Origin: Bacteroidia bacterium
GTDB lineage: Bacteria; Bacteroidota; Bacteroidia; B-17B0; Aurantibacillaceae
Assembly: GCA_026415195.1 (NCBI GenBank)
Contig: JAOAHO010000029.1
Coordinates: 1-36,701 of the forward strand
DNA length: 36,701 bases
Direction: 5' to 3'
In this document: in pieces, positions 1 to 8,121 of the stretch
Layout: every line of letters begins with the position of its first letter
Numbering within the stretch: position 1 is the stretch's first letter
Translations under genes and position numbers: made by a program
Notes under the pieces: model-generated
Seen by the model: the letters and a program-made list of their open reading frames with translations, nothing else
Database searches by the model: none
What the model was told of the DNA's origin: nothing

Positions 1-658
1 ACATAAAGCCGCCGTTGAATACGTATTCCTTAATTTTTTTGGCGGAGTTTAATTTCATTAAAGACACTTTGGAGAATCCGAGTTTTTTTGCCAGGGCTTC
101 ATTATATCTGACTTCCGCCTGATACCAGGCCATGTTGCGGTATCCTGCATAAAATTTCCCGTACTGCCCCGTAAAATCTTCGTGGTGGAGGTGGAGCCAG
201 TCGTAATCTTTAAGTTTGTCGTTATATAATTCTTCATCATAAACTACATCATAGGGGATCTCGGCATACGTCAGCACCAGGGTTACGGCATCGTCCCAAG
301 GCTGTTTTCCGGGTGGAGAATAGACGGCAATTTTGGGGGCTTTTTCCAATTTCATGGCATCCTGGTTAACTTCGGGGCGGGCAATATCCATTAAAATTTG
401 CTGTGCAGCAGATTCTCCGATAACTTCATACGACACCCCCCTTACGTTACATTCCCTTTGGATCTGAACTGTGTGAGGGATCAAAAAACTTCCGCCACGA
501 TAGTTTAAAAGCCAATGAATTTCCAGATTTTGCTTTAAAGCATAATAGGCAATGCCATAGGCCTTCAGGTGGTTTTTCTGTTCTTCATCCATATAAATTA
601 ATATCCGGGATGCCTGAAGGCTTAAAGTTAATATAAAAAGAAAAAAAGCGCGTAGCAT
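1..658 (-). CDS. Asparagine synthetase B-like secreted protein, partial (N-terminal part)
   Basis: An open frame starts at ATG 658 and leaves the window at its left edge, giving about 219 residues without a stop. The first ~17 residues form a signal peptide (MLRAFFLFILTLSLQAS). The body carries stretches I recognise from a conserved Bacteroidota family often labelled 'asparagine synthetase B': HLKAYGIAYYALK, WLLNYRGGSFL, RGVSYEVIGE, KAPKIAVYSPPGKQPWDDAV and WLHLHHEDFTGQYGKFY. The label is probably historical: nothing here resembles the glutaminase Cys or the ATP-pyrophosphatase loop of true AsnB, and the protein appears exported. Its role is unknown. It lies 59 bases downstream of the subunit IV gene on the same strand and may have its own promoter (a TAAATTGC element at 666-673, 7 bases before the ATG). 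The family call is from memory of motifs; the function is not known. Confidence 0.75.
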   Translation of the reverse strand, partial: MLRAFFLFILTLSLQASRILIYMDEEQKNHLKAYGIAYYALKQNLEIHWLLNYRGGSFLIPHTVQIQRECNVRGVSYEVIGESAAQQILMDIARPEVNQDAMKLEKAPKIAVYSPPGKQPWDDAVTLVLTYAEIPYDVVYDEELYNDKLKDYDWLHLHHEDFTGQYGKFYAGYRNMAWYQAEVRYNEALAKKLGFSKVSLMKLNSAKKIKEYVFNGGFM

Positions 659-717
659 TCCTTACGCAATTTATGAAAAGAATACGAAAATGGTAAAAAA
701 GGGTTTATGAAATAATG

Positions 718-1200
718 TTAATGATGACCTGTTTCTCCTTCGTGGCCTGCATTATTATGGCTGCCATGGGATGCTCCATGACCATGACGCAACTTTAATT
801 CAGCCTGTTGCTTTTTAAAAATAGGGTCGAGAGGAGCGAAGCGTCCGCTTCCGCCTGCATAAGTACCTTCCGTAAGGATAATAAATATGGCATATAACAT
901 AAAAACACTATAGGGCAATAAGATGACATATTTAAAAAACTTCACTTCGTGTTCCAAGTGCATAAACCACCATACAATGGCTCCGGCTTTAATAAGGGTG
1001 AAAGAAATAAAGAAAAATTTGAGTCCGAAAGTGCCTGTCCATCCTTTGGAAGGGGCAATAAAGCCGACTACCAATTCCGCAATGGTTACAAAAAGCATGA
1101 GCCAGAATACGTTCCAAAGCTTTCGGCGAGCTTTTTTGCCGTATTCTTCGTCATGATTGCTCATGACTTCATATTTAGGATAGTTGTCGTTGAATTCCAT
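718..1200 (-). CDS. Cytochrome c oxidase subunit IV, caa3 type, with His-rich tail
   Basis: This 160-residue membrane protein matches the small subunit IV of bacterial heme-copper oxidases. It has three hydrophobic helices (about 29-49, 58-82 and 89-110), with the family-like stretch KAGAIVWWFMHLEHE in the second and a cytoplasmic N-terminus rich in charge. It follows the main subunit III gene by 20 bases and is the last cox gene of the cluster. The C-terminus is unusual: after residue 137 it becomes hydrophilic and contains seven histidines (RHGHGASHGSHNN then AGHEGETGHH), a composition that could bind copper or another metal. The catalytic subunits I and II are not in the window. The family call is firm; any role for the tail is inference. 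Confidence 0.88.
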   Translation of the reverse strand: MEFNDNYPKYEVMSNHDEEYGKKARRKLWNVFWLMLFVTIAELVVGFIAPSKGWTGTFGLKFFFISFTLIKAGAIVWWFMHLEHEVKFFKYVILLPYSVFMLYAIFIILTEGTYAGGSGRFAPLDPIFKKQQAELKLRHGHGASHGSHNNAGHEGETGHH

Positions 1201-1220
1201 GGTAATAAAAATTTAATGGT

Positions 1221-1946
1221 TTACAAAAGATAAAAGAAGGTAAATACAAACACCCACACCAAATCCACGAAGTGCCAATAGAGGCCCACCTTTTCCACCA
1301 TTTCATAATGGCCACGCTTCTCGTAGGTGCCTTTAATGACGTTAATAAAGATGATCAGATTAATTACCACACCGGAGAACACGTGAAACCCGTGGAATCC
1401 GGTAATAAAGAAAAAGTAATTGGCAAATTGAGGCAAGCCATATTCATTGACCACCATGTTAGCGCCATGTACAATTTGCGGTACGTATTTCCCAAGTTCA
1501 TCATTCCAAACGTTGCGCAGAGCTCCTTCTTCCGTCCCCACAATGAAGTGATACCATTCCCATGCCTGCGATCCCACAAAAGTAAGCCCGCCCACAATAG
1601 TCCAGAACATCCAAATAATCACCCCTTTTTTGTCCATCCTGTGACCGGCCTCAACGGCAAGCACCATGGTTACCGATGACATAATAAGTATAAAGGTCAT
1701 CAATCCCACATAAGCCAAAGGAATGTGTTGTTCGATAAATGGAAAGTGGGTAAAAACGTTTTCTGCCTTGGGCCACACATCGGCGTATTTGTGGCGGATA
1801 AAGCCATAGGATACCAGCAGCCCCCCGAAGGTCAGAGCGTCAGAGATCAGGAAAAACCACATCATCATTTTGCCGTAGCTCACCCGGAAAGGCGATTGGC
1901 CTCCGCTCCATGCCTCGCGCGCATTATACTCGATAGCGTGTCCCAT
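1221..1946 (-). CDS. Cytochrome c oxidase subunit III
   Basis: The 241-residue product is a heme-copper oxidase subunit III. It has about five to six transmembrane helices and the family signatures MMMWFFLISDALTFGG near residue 27, ITGFHGFHVFSGVVINL in the third quarter and the terminal YWHFVDLVWVFVF. Subunit III stabilises the oxidase core and proton uptake in the respiratory complex of the inner membrane. It lies between the shorter subunit III-type gene upstream (23 bases) and subunit IV downstream (20 bases), the usual Bacteroidota order ctaB - III - III - IV. The start ATG 1946 gives a normal N-terminus (MGHAIEYNAREAW). There is no Shine-Dalgarno sequence before it, as for its neighbours. 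Confidence 0.92.
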   Translation of the reverse strand: MGHAIEYNAREAWSGGQSPFRVSYGKMMMWFFLISDALTFGGLLVSYGFIRHKYADVWPKAENVFTHFPFIEQHIPLAYVGLMTFILIMSSVTMVLAVEAGHRMDKKGVIIWMFWTIVGGLTFVGSQAWEWYHFIVGTEEGALRNVWNDELGKYVPQIVHGANMVVNEYGLPQFANYFFFITGFHGFHVFSGVVINLIIFINVIKGTYEKRGHYEMVEKVGLYWHFVDLVWVFVFTFFYLL

Positions 1947-1969
1947 AAATCAATGATTTGGGTGCAAGT

Positions 1970-2569
1970 TTAACGAAAATTATACAAAAACAAAAATAAA
2001 TATACCCATAAAAGGGTAAGGAAATGCCAATAGATTCCCGTGAGGGAAATCCCCAAAAAATCGGATGCGGAATATTTTTTCTTCCATGCTTTTAGGCCCG
2101 TATAAAAAAGTGCAATCAGCCCTCCGAACAGGTGCAGAAGGTGCATGAGCGCTATGATATAGAAAAACGAACCCGATACATTGGCATACTTTCCAAGGAA
2201 GAAGATGCCTTGTTCCGTAAGTTCCTTCCACACCGTGAACTGCGACCAGGTGAACCCCAGCCCGAGCAAAAAAGTGATAAAAATCATGCCCGCCGAAAAT
2301 TTATGTTTGTTTAGGCGAATTGCCCTCTGCGCGAAAAAATAAGTCATGCTGCTCAGTATGATGATGGCCGTACTGAGGTAAGTAGTCGGCGGAAGTTCAA
2401 ACACCAGCCAGTTCCCTTTTTGCATGCGCACCACGTAGGCGCTGGTAAAACCGGCAAACAACATGGTGATGCTGATAATCCCCAGATACATCAGCATTTT
2501 TGCCGATTTTCTGCGCACTTTGCGAAGCTCTTCTTTTGGGTTGATGTATTCCTTCGGTGTATTGTCCAT
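1970..2569 (-). CDS. Cytochrome c oxidase subunit III-like protein (short paralogue)
   Basis: This 199-residue protein is a second, shorter member of the subunit III family. It has about five transmembrane helices, the conserved LMHLLHLFGGLIALFY helix and the C-terminal signature YWHFLTLLWVYLFLF, parallel to YWHFVDLVWVF in the following gene. Paired subunit III genes are standard in Bacteroidota caa3 clusters, where one is often annotated as a cytochrome oxidase accessory subunit. It starts at ATG 2569, 9 bases after the heme O synthase stop, so it belongs to the same operon. The family call is firm; whether both proteins enter the same complex is not shown by sequence. Confidence 0.87.
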   Translation of the reverse strand: MDNTPKEYINPKEELRKVRRKSAKMLMYLGIISITMLFAGFTSAYVVRMQKGNWLVFELPPTTYLSTAIIILSSMTYFFAQRAIRLNKHKFSAGMIFITFLLGLGFTWSQFTVWKELTEQGIFFLGKYANVSGSFFYIIALMHLLHLFGGLIALFYTGLKAWKKKYSASDFLGISLTGIYWHFLTLLWVYLFLFLYNFR

Positions 2570-2578
2570 GTTACATCA

Positions 2579-3439
2579 TCAAACACCCGTCAGCAGGGAA
2601 AGTTGAACCACCGGCAAATATACCAAAGAAATCAGGAACAACCGCCTGGCTAAAAGGTCGTCGGGATGGCGGTAAAAAAGGAAGGATTGCCATATCAGGG
2701 CAACCCCGCAAATCATTATGGACAATGCACTGATGATCCCTGTTAAATTCAGGAAAAAAGGGAACACCGAAATAACCACCAGAAATATACTATAAATCAA
2801 CACCTGAAAACCGACCGAACGGTTCTTTTCCCTGCCGGTAGGCAACAGAAAAAAACCCGCGCGGGCATAATCGTCAAAATTAAACCATGCCAACGACCAA
2901 AAATGCGGGAATTGCCATATAAACTGTATCAGAAAAAGTATGAAAGAAAATAACCATTTGCCTCTATCGTTTGGTTCGGATGCCAGGGCCCCGATGAGCA
3001 CCGGAAACGAACCGGGAAATGCTCCGATGAAAACCGCCCAGGGGTTTTTTTTCTTCATGGGAGTATAGATATACACATACATAATAAAAGAAAGTGCCCC
3101 AAAAGCCAAAGGAACAATCCCCAACAAAGAGAGAAAACATAACCCCAATAAAGCATTAAAAACACCGATCATTACAGCTGATCTTGAATTTATAAGCCCG
3201 GAAGGAAGGGGCCTGGTTTTGGTTCGTTCCATCATGGCATCGGTTTGGGCTTCATAGTATTGGTTAAATGTGTTGGAAGCTGCCGTGATGAAAAGCCCGC
3301 CCGCTGTCAAATATAAAACATCATAAAAGCAAGGTTCTCCGGCAATGGTAAAATAACTGACCAATGAAGAAAACAACACCAAAAGGGTGAGGCGCAGTTT
3401 GGCCAGCCGGGCCCAGATTTTTATCCAATGCACAGGCAA
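2579..3439 (-). CDS. ctaB: Protoheme IX farnesyltransferase (heme O synthase)
   Basis: A UbiA-superfamily prenyltransferase that transfers farnesyl to heme B to give heme O, the precursor of heme A for the oxidase encoded next. The first Asp-rich motif region is visible as NTFNQYYEAQTDAMMERTKT followed by RPLPSG, and the second as NFDDYARAGFF; about eight to nine transmembrane helices follow the RLAKLRLTLLVLFSS opening. The start is uncertain. ATG 3511 would overlap the upstream glycosyltransferase gene by 70 bases. TTG 3439 (chosen, 286 residues) lies two bases after that gene's stop, and GTG 3433 is also possible; both still leave a family-like N-terminus before the first helix. It heads the cox genes but seems co-transcribed with the glycosyltransferase. 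Confidence 0.9.
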   Translation of the reverse strand: MPVHWIKIWARLAKLRLTLLVLFSSLVSYFTIAGEPCFYDVLYLTAGGLFITAASNTFNQYYEAQTDAMMERTKTRPLPSGLINSRSAVMIGVFNALLGLCFLSLLGIVPLAFGALSFIMYVYIYTPMKKKNPWAVFIGAFPGSFPVLIGALASEPNDRGKWLFSFILFLIQFIWQFPHFWSLAWFNFDDYARAGFFLLPTGREKNRSVGFQVLIYSIFLVVISVFPFFLNLTGIISALSIMICGVALIWQSFLFYRHPDDLLARRLFLISLVYLPVVQLSLLTGV

Positions 3440-3441
3440 AG

Positions 3442-4473
3442 TTAGGGAATAAAGGTTTTTTTCCTTAAAAAAAGACCACGAAGAATTGATTTTACGGAAC
3501 ACTTTAACCAATAAATAAAACCATTAAAAAAATTTGCATGCTTCAATTTCCAGTAATAATAAACCGGCAAAAAACCCAATTTATGATTTCCGCAACTATC
3601 AGCCCAAAATTTTAGCAAACATTCCTTCGCGTCCTTTGAATTCAAAAATTCCGGGGTTTGCCTTTCGAGCAAAAATTCTATCCCGCTTTTGATTTTCATC
3701 AATTCTTCTTTTCTCATTATGCAAACATTATTCCCTGCCAAATTCAACCCTTCCAACAACCGTTCATCGGAAAAACCAAAACACTCAACAAAAAACTTTT
3801 TTCTTATTTCATTATTCAGGCGGAGTTGGGTTCGCTTCTTTTCATGGCTTACCTGAAGCGGATGATTACGATAAACAAACAAAGCATCCTCCAATATATG
3901 AAATTCTCCTTTGAAGGCCAGCCGTGTCCAAAGTTCATAATCTTCCGCATGACTAAATTCTTCTTTATAATGAAGATCGTGCCCTGCCAATGATTTGTTG
4001 ATCATAACCAGCGGATGGCAAAATGGGGTAGAAAAAAACAGCTGAGTTTTTAAAAAATTTCCCTTGTGGGATACCCTTATGATTTCCTTTTTATTTTCGG
4101 TTAGGGTAAAATAATTTGCCCCGCACACCACCGTCTGTGGTTTTTTTTCCATCCATTCCACCTGTTTTTCCAGGCGATGCGGCAGCGATATATCATCTGC
4201 ATCCATACGCGCCACATACTTACCCCGGGTTAATGAAATTCCCAGATTTAACGCACTGACGATCCCCTCATTTTTCTCCTTACGGATGTATTTTATCCTT
4301 TTATCTGCGAGGTGTTTTTCTATTATTTGAGGTGAACTGTCGGTAGAGCCGTCATCAATAACTATCAATTCCCAATTCGAAAACGTTTGATTCAAAATGC
4401 TTTGCACGGCCTCTTCCACAAAAGCCGAAGCATTATAAACCGGCATCACAACACTCACCAAGGGTACATTCAT
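3442..4473 (-). CDS. Family 2 glycosyltransferase
   Basis: A 343-residue GT-A fold glycosyltransferase of family 2. The N-terminal half shows the nucleotide-sugar site: VSVVMPVYNASAFVEEAV at the start, ELIVIDDGSTDSSPQII near residue 36, and the DxD metal site ARMDADD (Asp91 and Asp93). A later HAEDYELWTRL stretch matches the acceptor-side ED motif of the family. It has no transmembrane helix, so it is cytoplasmic or peripheral, and likely adds sugars to cell-surface polysaccharide or lipopolysaccharide; substrate cannot be told. It stands first in the cox-bearing operon, with a perfect TACCTTTG -7 element at 4479-4486, five bases before its ATG. Its link to the oxidase genes is probably only shared transcription. 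Confidence 0.87.
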   Translation of the reverse strand: MNVPLVSVVMPVYNASAFVEEAVQSILNQTFSNWELIVIDDGSTDSSPQIIEKHLADKRIKYIRKEKNEGIVSALNLGISLTRGKYVARMDADDISLPHRLEKQVEWMEKKPQTVVCGANYFTLTENKKEIIRVSHKGNFLKTQLFFSTPFCHPLVMINKSLAGHDLHYKEEFSHAEDYELWTRLAFKGEFHILEDALFVYRNHPLQVSHEKKRTQLRLNNEIRKKFFVECFGFSDERLLEGLNLAGNNVCIMRKEELMKIKSGIEFLLERQTPEFLNSKDAKECLLKFWADSCGNHKLGFLPVYYYWKLKHANFFNGFIYWLKCSVKSILRGLFLRKKTFIP

Positions 4474-4478
4474 TTAAA

Positions 4479-4486
4479 CAAAGGTA
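4479..4486 (-). promoter_or_regulatory. Promoter -7 element of the glycosyltransferase-cox operon
   Basis: On the minus strand this reads TACCTTTG, an exact match to the TAnnTTTG -7 box of Bacteroidota primary sigma factor promoters. No clear TTTG lies 19-21 bases upstream. Only five bases separate it from ATG 4473, so the transcript would begin at or next to the start codon. Confidence 0.5.
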
Positions 4487-4551
4487 TTTACATTATGCCA
4501 TTTATGCATATAATTTTATTGCTTATCTTCGTGATAATCGTATTTATTGCA

Positions 4552-5850
4552 ATGGACAGCATCGACAGAACCCTTGCTCCGGAAGTAAGCATTGCCCCTT
4601 TTGAAGCACCAAGGCAACCCAACCTGCAAAAAAGCTTCCAACACGAAACAAGAAAATTTTTTGCATGGCACAATAACCAACATCCCTATCTCAAAATAAG
4701 CTTCATATTCCCTTTTTCAAATTTTGATTTCAACAATCGTTTGATTCCCCATTTCACCATGAATCTTATCCCCATGGGGACAAAATCCAAAAACTGGAAT
4801 GAAATCTCTGACATTTTCGATTTTTACGGAACTAATTTGTTAGCAGATTCGACAGACATTGTAACCGAATTCACGATTACCTTTCTGCATAAATTCCTGC
4901 CCGATATCCTGGAATTGCTTGCCGATGTTTTTCTGCATGCAAATTTTCAGGAAGAACCTTTCGAACTCGTTCGCGTAAGGGAAATACAGGATTTTAAAAC
5001 ACGGATGAATAAAGTTTCGGTCCTTACCGACAGGGAACTTCGCCGGTTGACCCTTAAAGGAACGCACCTGGAACATCTTGCTGAACTGAAAAATTATGAA
5101 GATATCACCCGCGAAGAAATTTTTAATTTTTATCAGGAATATTACCCCGGCGGCCCCCAATTAATTGCGGTAATCGGAGGAACTGAAAAACATGCCGAAA
5201 CAATTTATGATTTTTTTAATGCAATATGGAAAAATCCCCCTCTGCCAAAAAATACTTTTTTCAACCCGACACCTTTATCGGGAACACATTATGTTCATAA
5301 ACCCAAAGCCCTGCAATCTTCCATACGCCTGGGTATATTTGTTCCCCACTACAACCACCCCGATTTTCCCAAATTAAAAGTCCTTTGCACCTTGCTGTCG
5401 GGATATTTCACTTCACGGCTTAATCAAAATTTAAGGGAAGAAAAAGGTTATACCTACGGTGTTCACGGTTATTTTCTTTCCTACAGAAATCTTCTTCAAT
5501 ATCATATTCACACCGAGGTGGGCACTGAAGTTACGCAAGCGGCCTTAAAGGAAATCCGTAAAGAAATTGAAAAGCTTGCTCACGATGATTTTCCTGATGA
5601 AGAACTGCAAAATCTGGCAAATTATCAATCCGGTGTTTTTTTGAAAGACACCAACGGTATATTTGAAAATGCGGGTTCATGGCTGAACAGCTATCTGAGA
5701 AATTTAACGCTTGAGGTAAGAAAAAACGTTTATGATGCCTTTTTCAATACCCGTCCTGAAGAGCTTCGAGCGCTTGCCAAAAAATATTTAAATCCCGACC
5801 ATTTCACCGTGGCCGTTGCCGGCGATCTCGACAAAATTGGAAAAGAATAA
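4552..5850 (+). CDS. M16 family peptidase homologue lacking the zinc site
   Basis: A two-lobed insulinase/processing-peptidase (M16) protein of about 432 residues. The region that normally holds the HxxEH zinc site reads PHFTMNLIPMGTKSKNWNEI (His67, then Met-Asn where Glu-His is expected), so both catalytic Glu and the second His are missing. The C-terminal lobe keeps the family REEKGYTYGVHGYF motif. It is therefore like the non-catalytic partner of M16 pairs, yet no catalytic M16 gene is adjacent. The start at 4552 places DRTLAPE at the N-terminus as in such partners; ATG 4495 would add a 15-20-residue hydrophobic stretch (HIILLLIFVIIVFIA) that could be a membrane anchor or just A/T-rich promoter DNA. 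A TATCTTCG box at 4524-4531 favours 4552. Confidence 0.83.
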   Translation: MDSIDRTLAPEVSIAPFEAPRQPNLQKSFQHETRKFFAWHNNQHPYLKISFIFPFSNFDFNNRLIPHFTMNLIPMGTKSKNWNEISDIFDFYGTNLLADSTDIVTEFTITFLHKFLPDILELLADVFLHANFQEEPFELVRVREIQDFKTRMNKVSVLTDRELRRLTLKGTHLEHLAELKNYEDITREEIFNFYQEYYPGGPQLIAVIGGTEKHAETIYDFFNAIWKNPPLPKNTFFNPTPLSGTHYVHKPKALQSSIRLGIFVPHYNHPDFPKLKVLCTLLSGYFTSRLNQNLREEKGYTYGVHGYFLSYRNLLQYHIHTEVGTEVTQAALKEIRKEIEKLAHDDFPDEELQNLANYQSGVFLKDTNGIFENAGSWLNSYLRNLTLEVRKNVYDAFFNTRPEELRALAKKYLNPDHFTVAVAGDLDKIGKE

Positions 5851-6979
5851 AAGACATATTGCCATCCTGGGCCCCGGTTATCCGTTGCGCGGAGGGCCTG
5901 CCCTTCTGAACGAAAACTTTTGCCTTGAACTTTCCGGGAAAGGGCACAAGGCAGAAATTATTTCATTTTCCTTTCAGTATCCGTCTTTTCTCTTTCCCGG
6001 AACATCACAATATGATTTCAGCCGGGAAAAACCTTCCTGCCCCATACATTCACTGATTCATACACTTAACCCCATTTCCTGGTTCAGGACGGCGCGTTAC
6101 CTCAGAAAATCCAAAGCCGATATCGTGATCATCCGTTACTGGCTTCCCTACTTTGCCCCGGCATTAGGCACCATTGCCCGCCTTGTCAGAAAACACATGC
6201 GCGTATTTGCCATTGCCGATAACATCATCCCGCACGAAAAAAGATGGGGCGACAAAATCCTTACCCGATATTTTATCGGTTCCTTACACGGGGTTATTTG
6301 CATGAGCGGAAAAGTAGAGCACGATTTGAAGATAAACTTTCCCGAAAAGCCCCATATCAAAGTTTATCATCCGTTATATGAAACATATCCCCGTCCTGTT
6401 TCCATGGAAGAAGCCCGAAAGCGGCTGGGCATTCCTCCCGATAAAAAAGTGATTTTGTTTTTCGGGCTAATCCGTAAGTATAAAGGCCTTCATTTGTTGC
6501 TGGATGCAGCACGGGAACTTATCCATTCATTTCCCGAGGTCTTGATACTGGTGGCGGGCGATTTTTATGATGATCGCCAGAACTATGAACCGGCACTGAG
6601 TATGTTGGAAAAAGAAGGGCATTTGGTGCTTTACGGAAGGTTTGTGCCGGATGATGAAATACATTATTATTTCTGCTCGGCCAACGTATGTGTTCAGCCC
6701 TATCTTAACGCCACCAACAGCGGTGTCAGCATGGTGAGTTATTTTTACGGGCTGCCGGTTATCGCCACCAATGTGGGCGGGCTGCCGGAAATAATTCCGC
6801 ATGGAGAGTGCGGATTGCTGTGCGAACCAAATACGGAAGATTTAAAAAAACAAATCACTTACTACTTTGAAAAGCAACTTGAAGCTCCATTCAGAAAAAA
6901 CATAGAAACATTCAGGAAAAATTTTTCTTGGGATACCTTTATTAATAAAGTACTCCAATTTTGTGATTCGGTTACCTAA
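5837..6979 (+). CDS. Family 4 glycosyltransferase
   Basis: A GT-B fold glycosyltransferase of about 380 residues. The N-terminal Rossmann half opens with HIAILGPGYPLRGGPALLNE, and the C-terminal half carries VILFFGLIRKYKGLHLLLDA, then NATNSGVSMVSYFYGLPVIA and GGLPEII, the GPGTF-type region with the Glu-containing sugar-nucleotide site of group 1 transferases. It probably works in surface polysaccharide synthesis; the donor is unknown. The gene overlaps the end of the M16 gene. No ATG exists near the N-terminus: TTG 5837 (chosen) or TTG 5816 are the only standard starts, so translation may be coupled to the upstream gene. Its stop overlaps the stop of the convergent GT4 gene by four bases. Confidence 0.87.
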   Translation: MEKNKRHIAILGPGYPLRGGPALLNENFCLELSGKGHKAEIISFSFQYPSFLFPGTSQYDFSREKPSCPIHSLIHTLNPISWFRTARYLRKSKADIVIIRYWLPYFAPALGTIARLVRKHMRVFAIADNIIPHEKRWGDKILTRYFIGSLHGVICMSGKVEHDLKINFPEKPHIKVYHPLYETYPRPVSMEEARKRLGIPPDKKVILFFGLIRKYKGLHLLLDAARELIHSFPEVLILVAGDFYDDRQNYEPALSMLEKEGHLVLYGRFVPDDEIHYYFCSANVCVQPYLNATNSGVSMVSYFYGLPVIATNVGGLPEIIPHGECGLLCEPNTEDLKKQITYYFEKQLEAPFRKNIETFRKNFSWDTFINKVLQFCDSVT

Positions 6980-8121
6980 GCACGCCCCGCGGCAATATCC
7001 CTGACCGCTTTTATTAATTTTTCCGAAATACCTTCCCACAAAAATTCCTTTTTCACCTTTTCATACGACGCCATTCTTTTTTGCTGAATTTCTTCAGGAG
7101 GTGTCAGGATAATCTCACGCATTTTTTGAATCATAATTTCCATGCGGGGCTCGGGAATCAACCAACCGTTGGAGCCGTCCACCAGCTTCGCCATAGCCCC
7201 GGTGTCGGTGGCAAATACGGCCATCCCCCTGCTCATCCCTTCCAAAACGGCATTGGGCATACCCTCGCTGTAACTGGTGCACACCAATACATGGCATTGA
7301 TCCATGATGGCATTAATCCTGGACATATCCCTCAGTTCACCGTGATAAACAATTTTGCCTTGATGTAATTTTTTGTTTTCGGGAAAAGGTCCAATAAAAT
7401 GAAATTCAAAATTTAAATCCATTATGGCCTGAATGCTGTCGTAGATTTCTTCGATGGCTTTTATCGGGTCATACCTTCCCACAAAAAGAAATTTCAAAGG
7501 GGGGAAGTATTCATTGGGCTTGTTTAATTGGCCGGAAGTAATGCCTGTTGGAATTTCTATGATCCTATCCCTGGGTATTCCCCTATTTTTGATGATGTCG
7601 GTGATTTTTCCTCCATAACTGAAAATGTAATCCGCTTTTTTCAGGATATCATCCGATGGCCATCGCATCATGCGTTGAATAACATAATCTTTGATTCCAA
7701 ACGATTTTTGATACATATTCATCCCGTGCAATTTCACCCCCACTTTGGGGCATGCAAAAGGAAGTTTGTTTTTATGATTGAGCAAATACCACGCCGTAAA
7801 TCCCTTTGCATAAATAAAATCCACCGGCCCGCGCTTGATGAATTCTTCAAAAATCATCCGCGAGTAAATCCATGAAGCATAAATGTAATGACCGGGAAAT
7901 GGCGGAGGAGTCGGGAAAGTGAGGACTATATTGGTAATATTTTTTTTCTCTTCTTTAGTGAAAAATTCCAATTGATGTATATCGTATGTGCTTTGATTGA
8001 AGTGGTATAGGTCCACATGAATTCCGGATGCTGCCAAATATTTGCAAACATAATAAGAGTGCTTTTGCATACCCCCCAATACATAAGGGCTTATGCCATC
8101 AGTGAACAACGCTATCCTCAT
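6976..8121 (-). CDS. Family 4 glycosyltransferase
   Basis: A second GT-B group 1 glycosyltransferase (381 residues). It shows the N-terminal FTDGISPYVLGGMQKHSYYV loop that binds the acceptor side, the hinge FLFVGRYDPIKAIEEIYDSI, and the donor-site block TSYSEGMPNAVLEGMSRGMA with the E(x7)E pattern of the family. It is cytoplasmic and probably builds lipopolysaccharide, capsule or a glycan on secreted proteins. It follows the hexapeptide-repeat gene with no space at all (stop at 8122-8124, start ATG at 8121), so the two are co-transcribed, and it is the last gene of a long minus-strand run starting near 14888. Substrate specificity cannot be read from the sequence. Confidence 0.88.
   Translation of the reverse strand: MRIALFTDGISPYVLGGMQKHSYYVCKYLAASGIHVDLYHFNQSTYDIHQLEFFTKEEKKNITNIVLTFPTPPPFPGHYIYASWIYSRMIFEEFIKRGPVDFIYAKGFTAWYLLNHKNKLPFACPKVGVKLHGMNMYQKSFGIKDYVIQRMMRWPSDDILKKADYIFSYGGKITDIIKNRGIPRDRIIEIPTGITSGQLNKPNEYFPPLKFLFVGRYDPIKAIEEIYDSIQAIMDLNFEFHFIGPFPENKKLHQGKIVYHGELRDMSRINAIMDQCHVLVCTSYSEGMPNAVLEGMSRGMAVFATDTGAMAKLVDGSNGWLIPEPRMEIMIQKMREIILTPPEEIQQKRMASYEKVKKEFLWEGISEKLIKAVRDIAAGRA

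Noticed and set aside
659-663. AAGGA directly before ATG 658 as a Shine-Dalgarno site
   Set aside because: It touches the start codon with no spacing, and no other gene here has such a site.
4495-4551. ATG 4495 as start of the M16 homologue with a membrane anchor
   Set aside because: Kept as an alternative only: the segment is A/T-rich, contains a promoter-like TATCTTCG box, and the family N-terminus begins near 4552.
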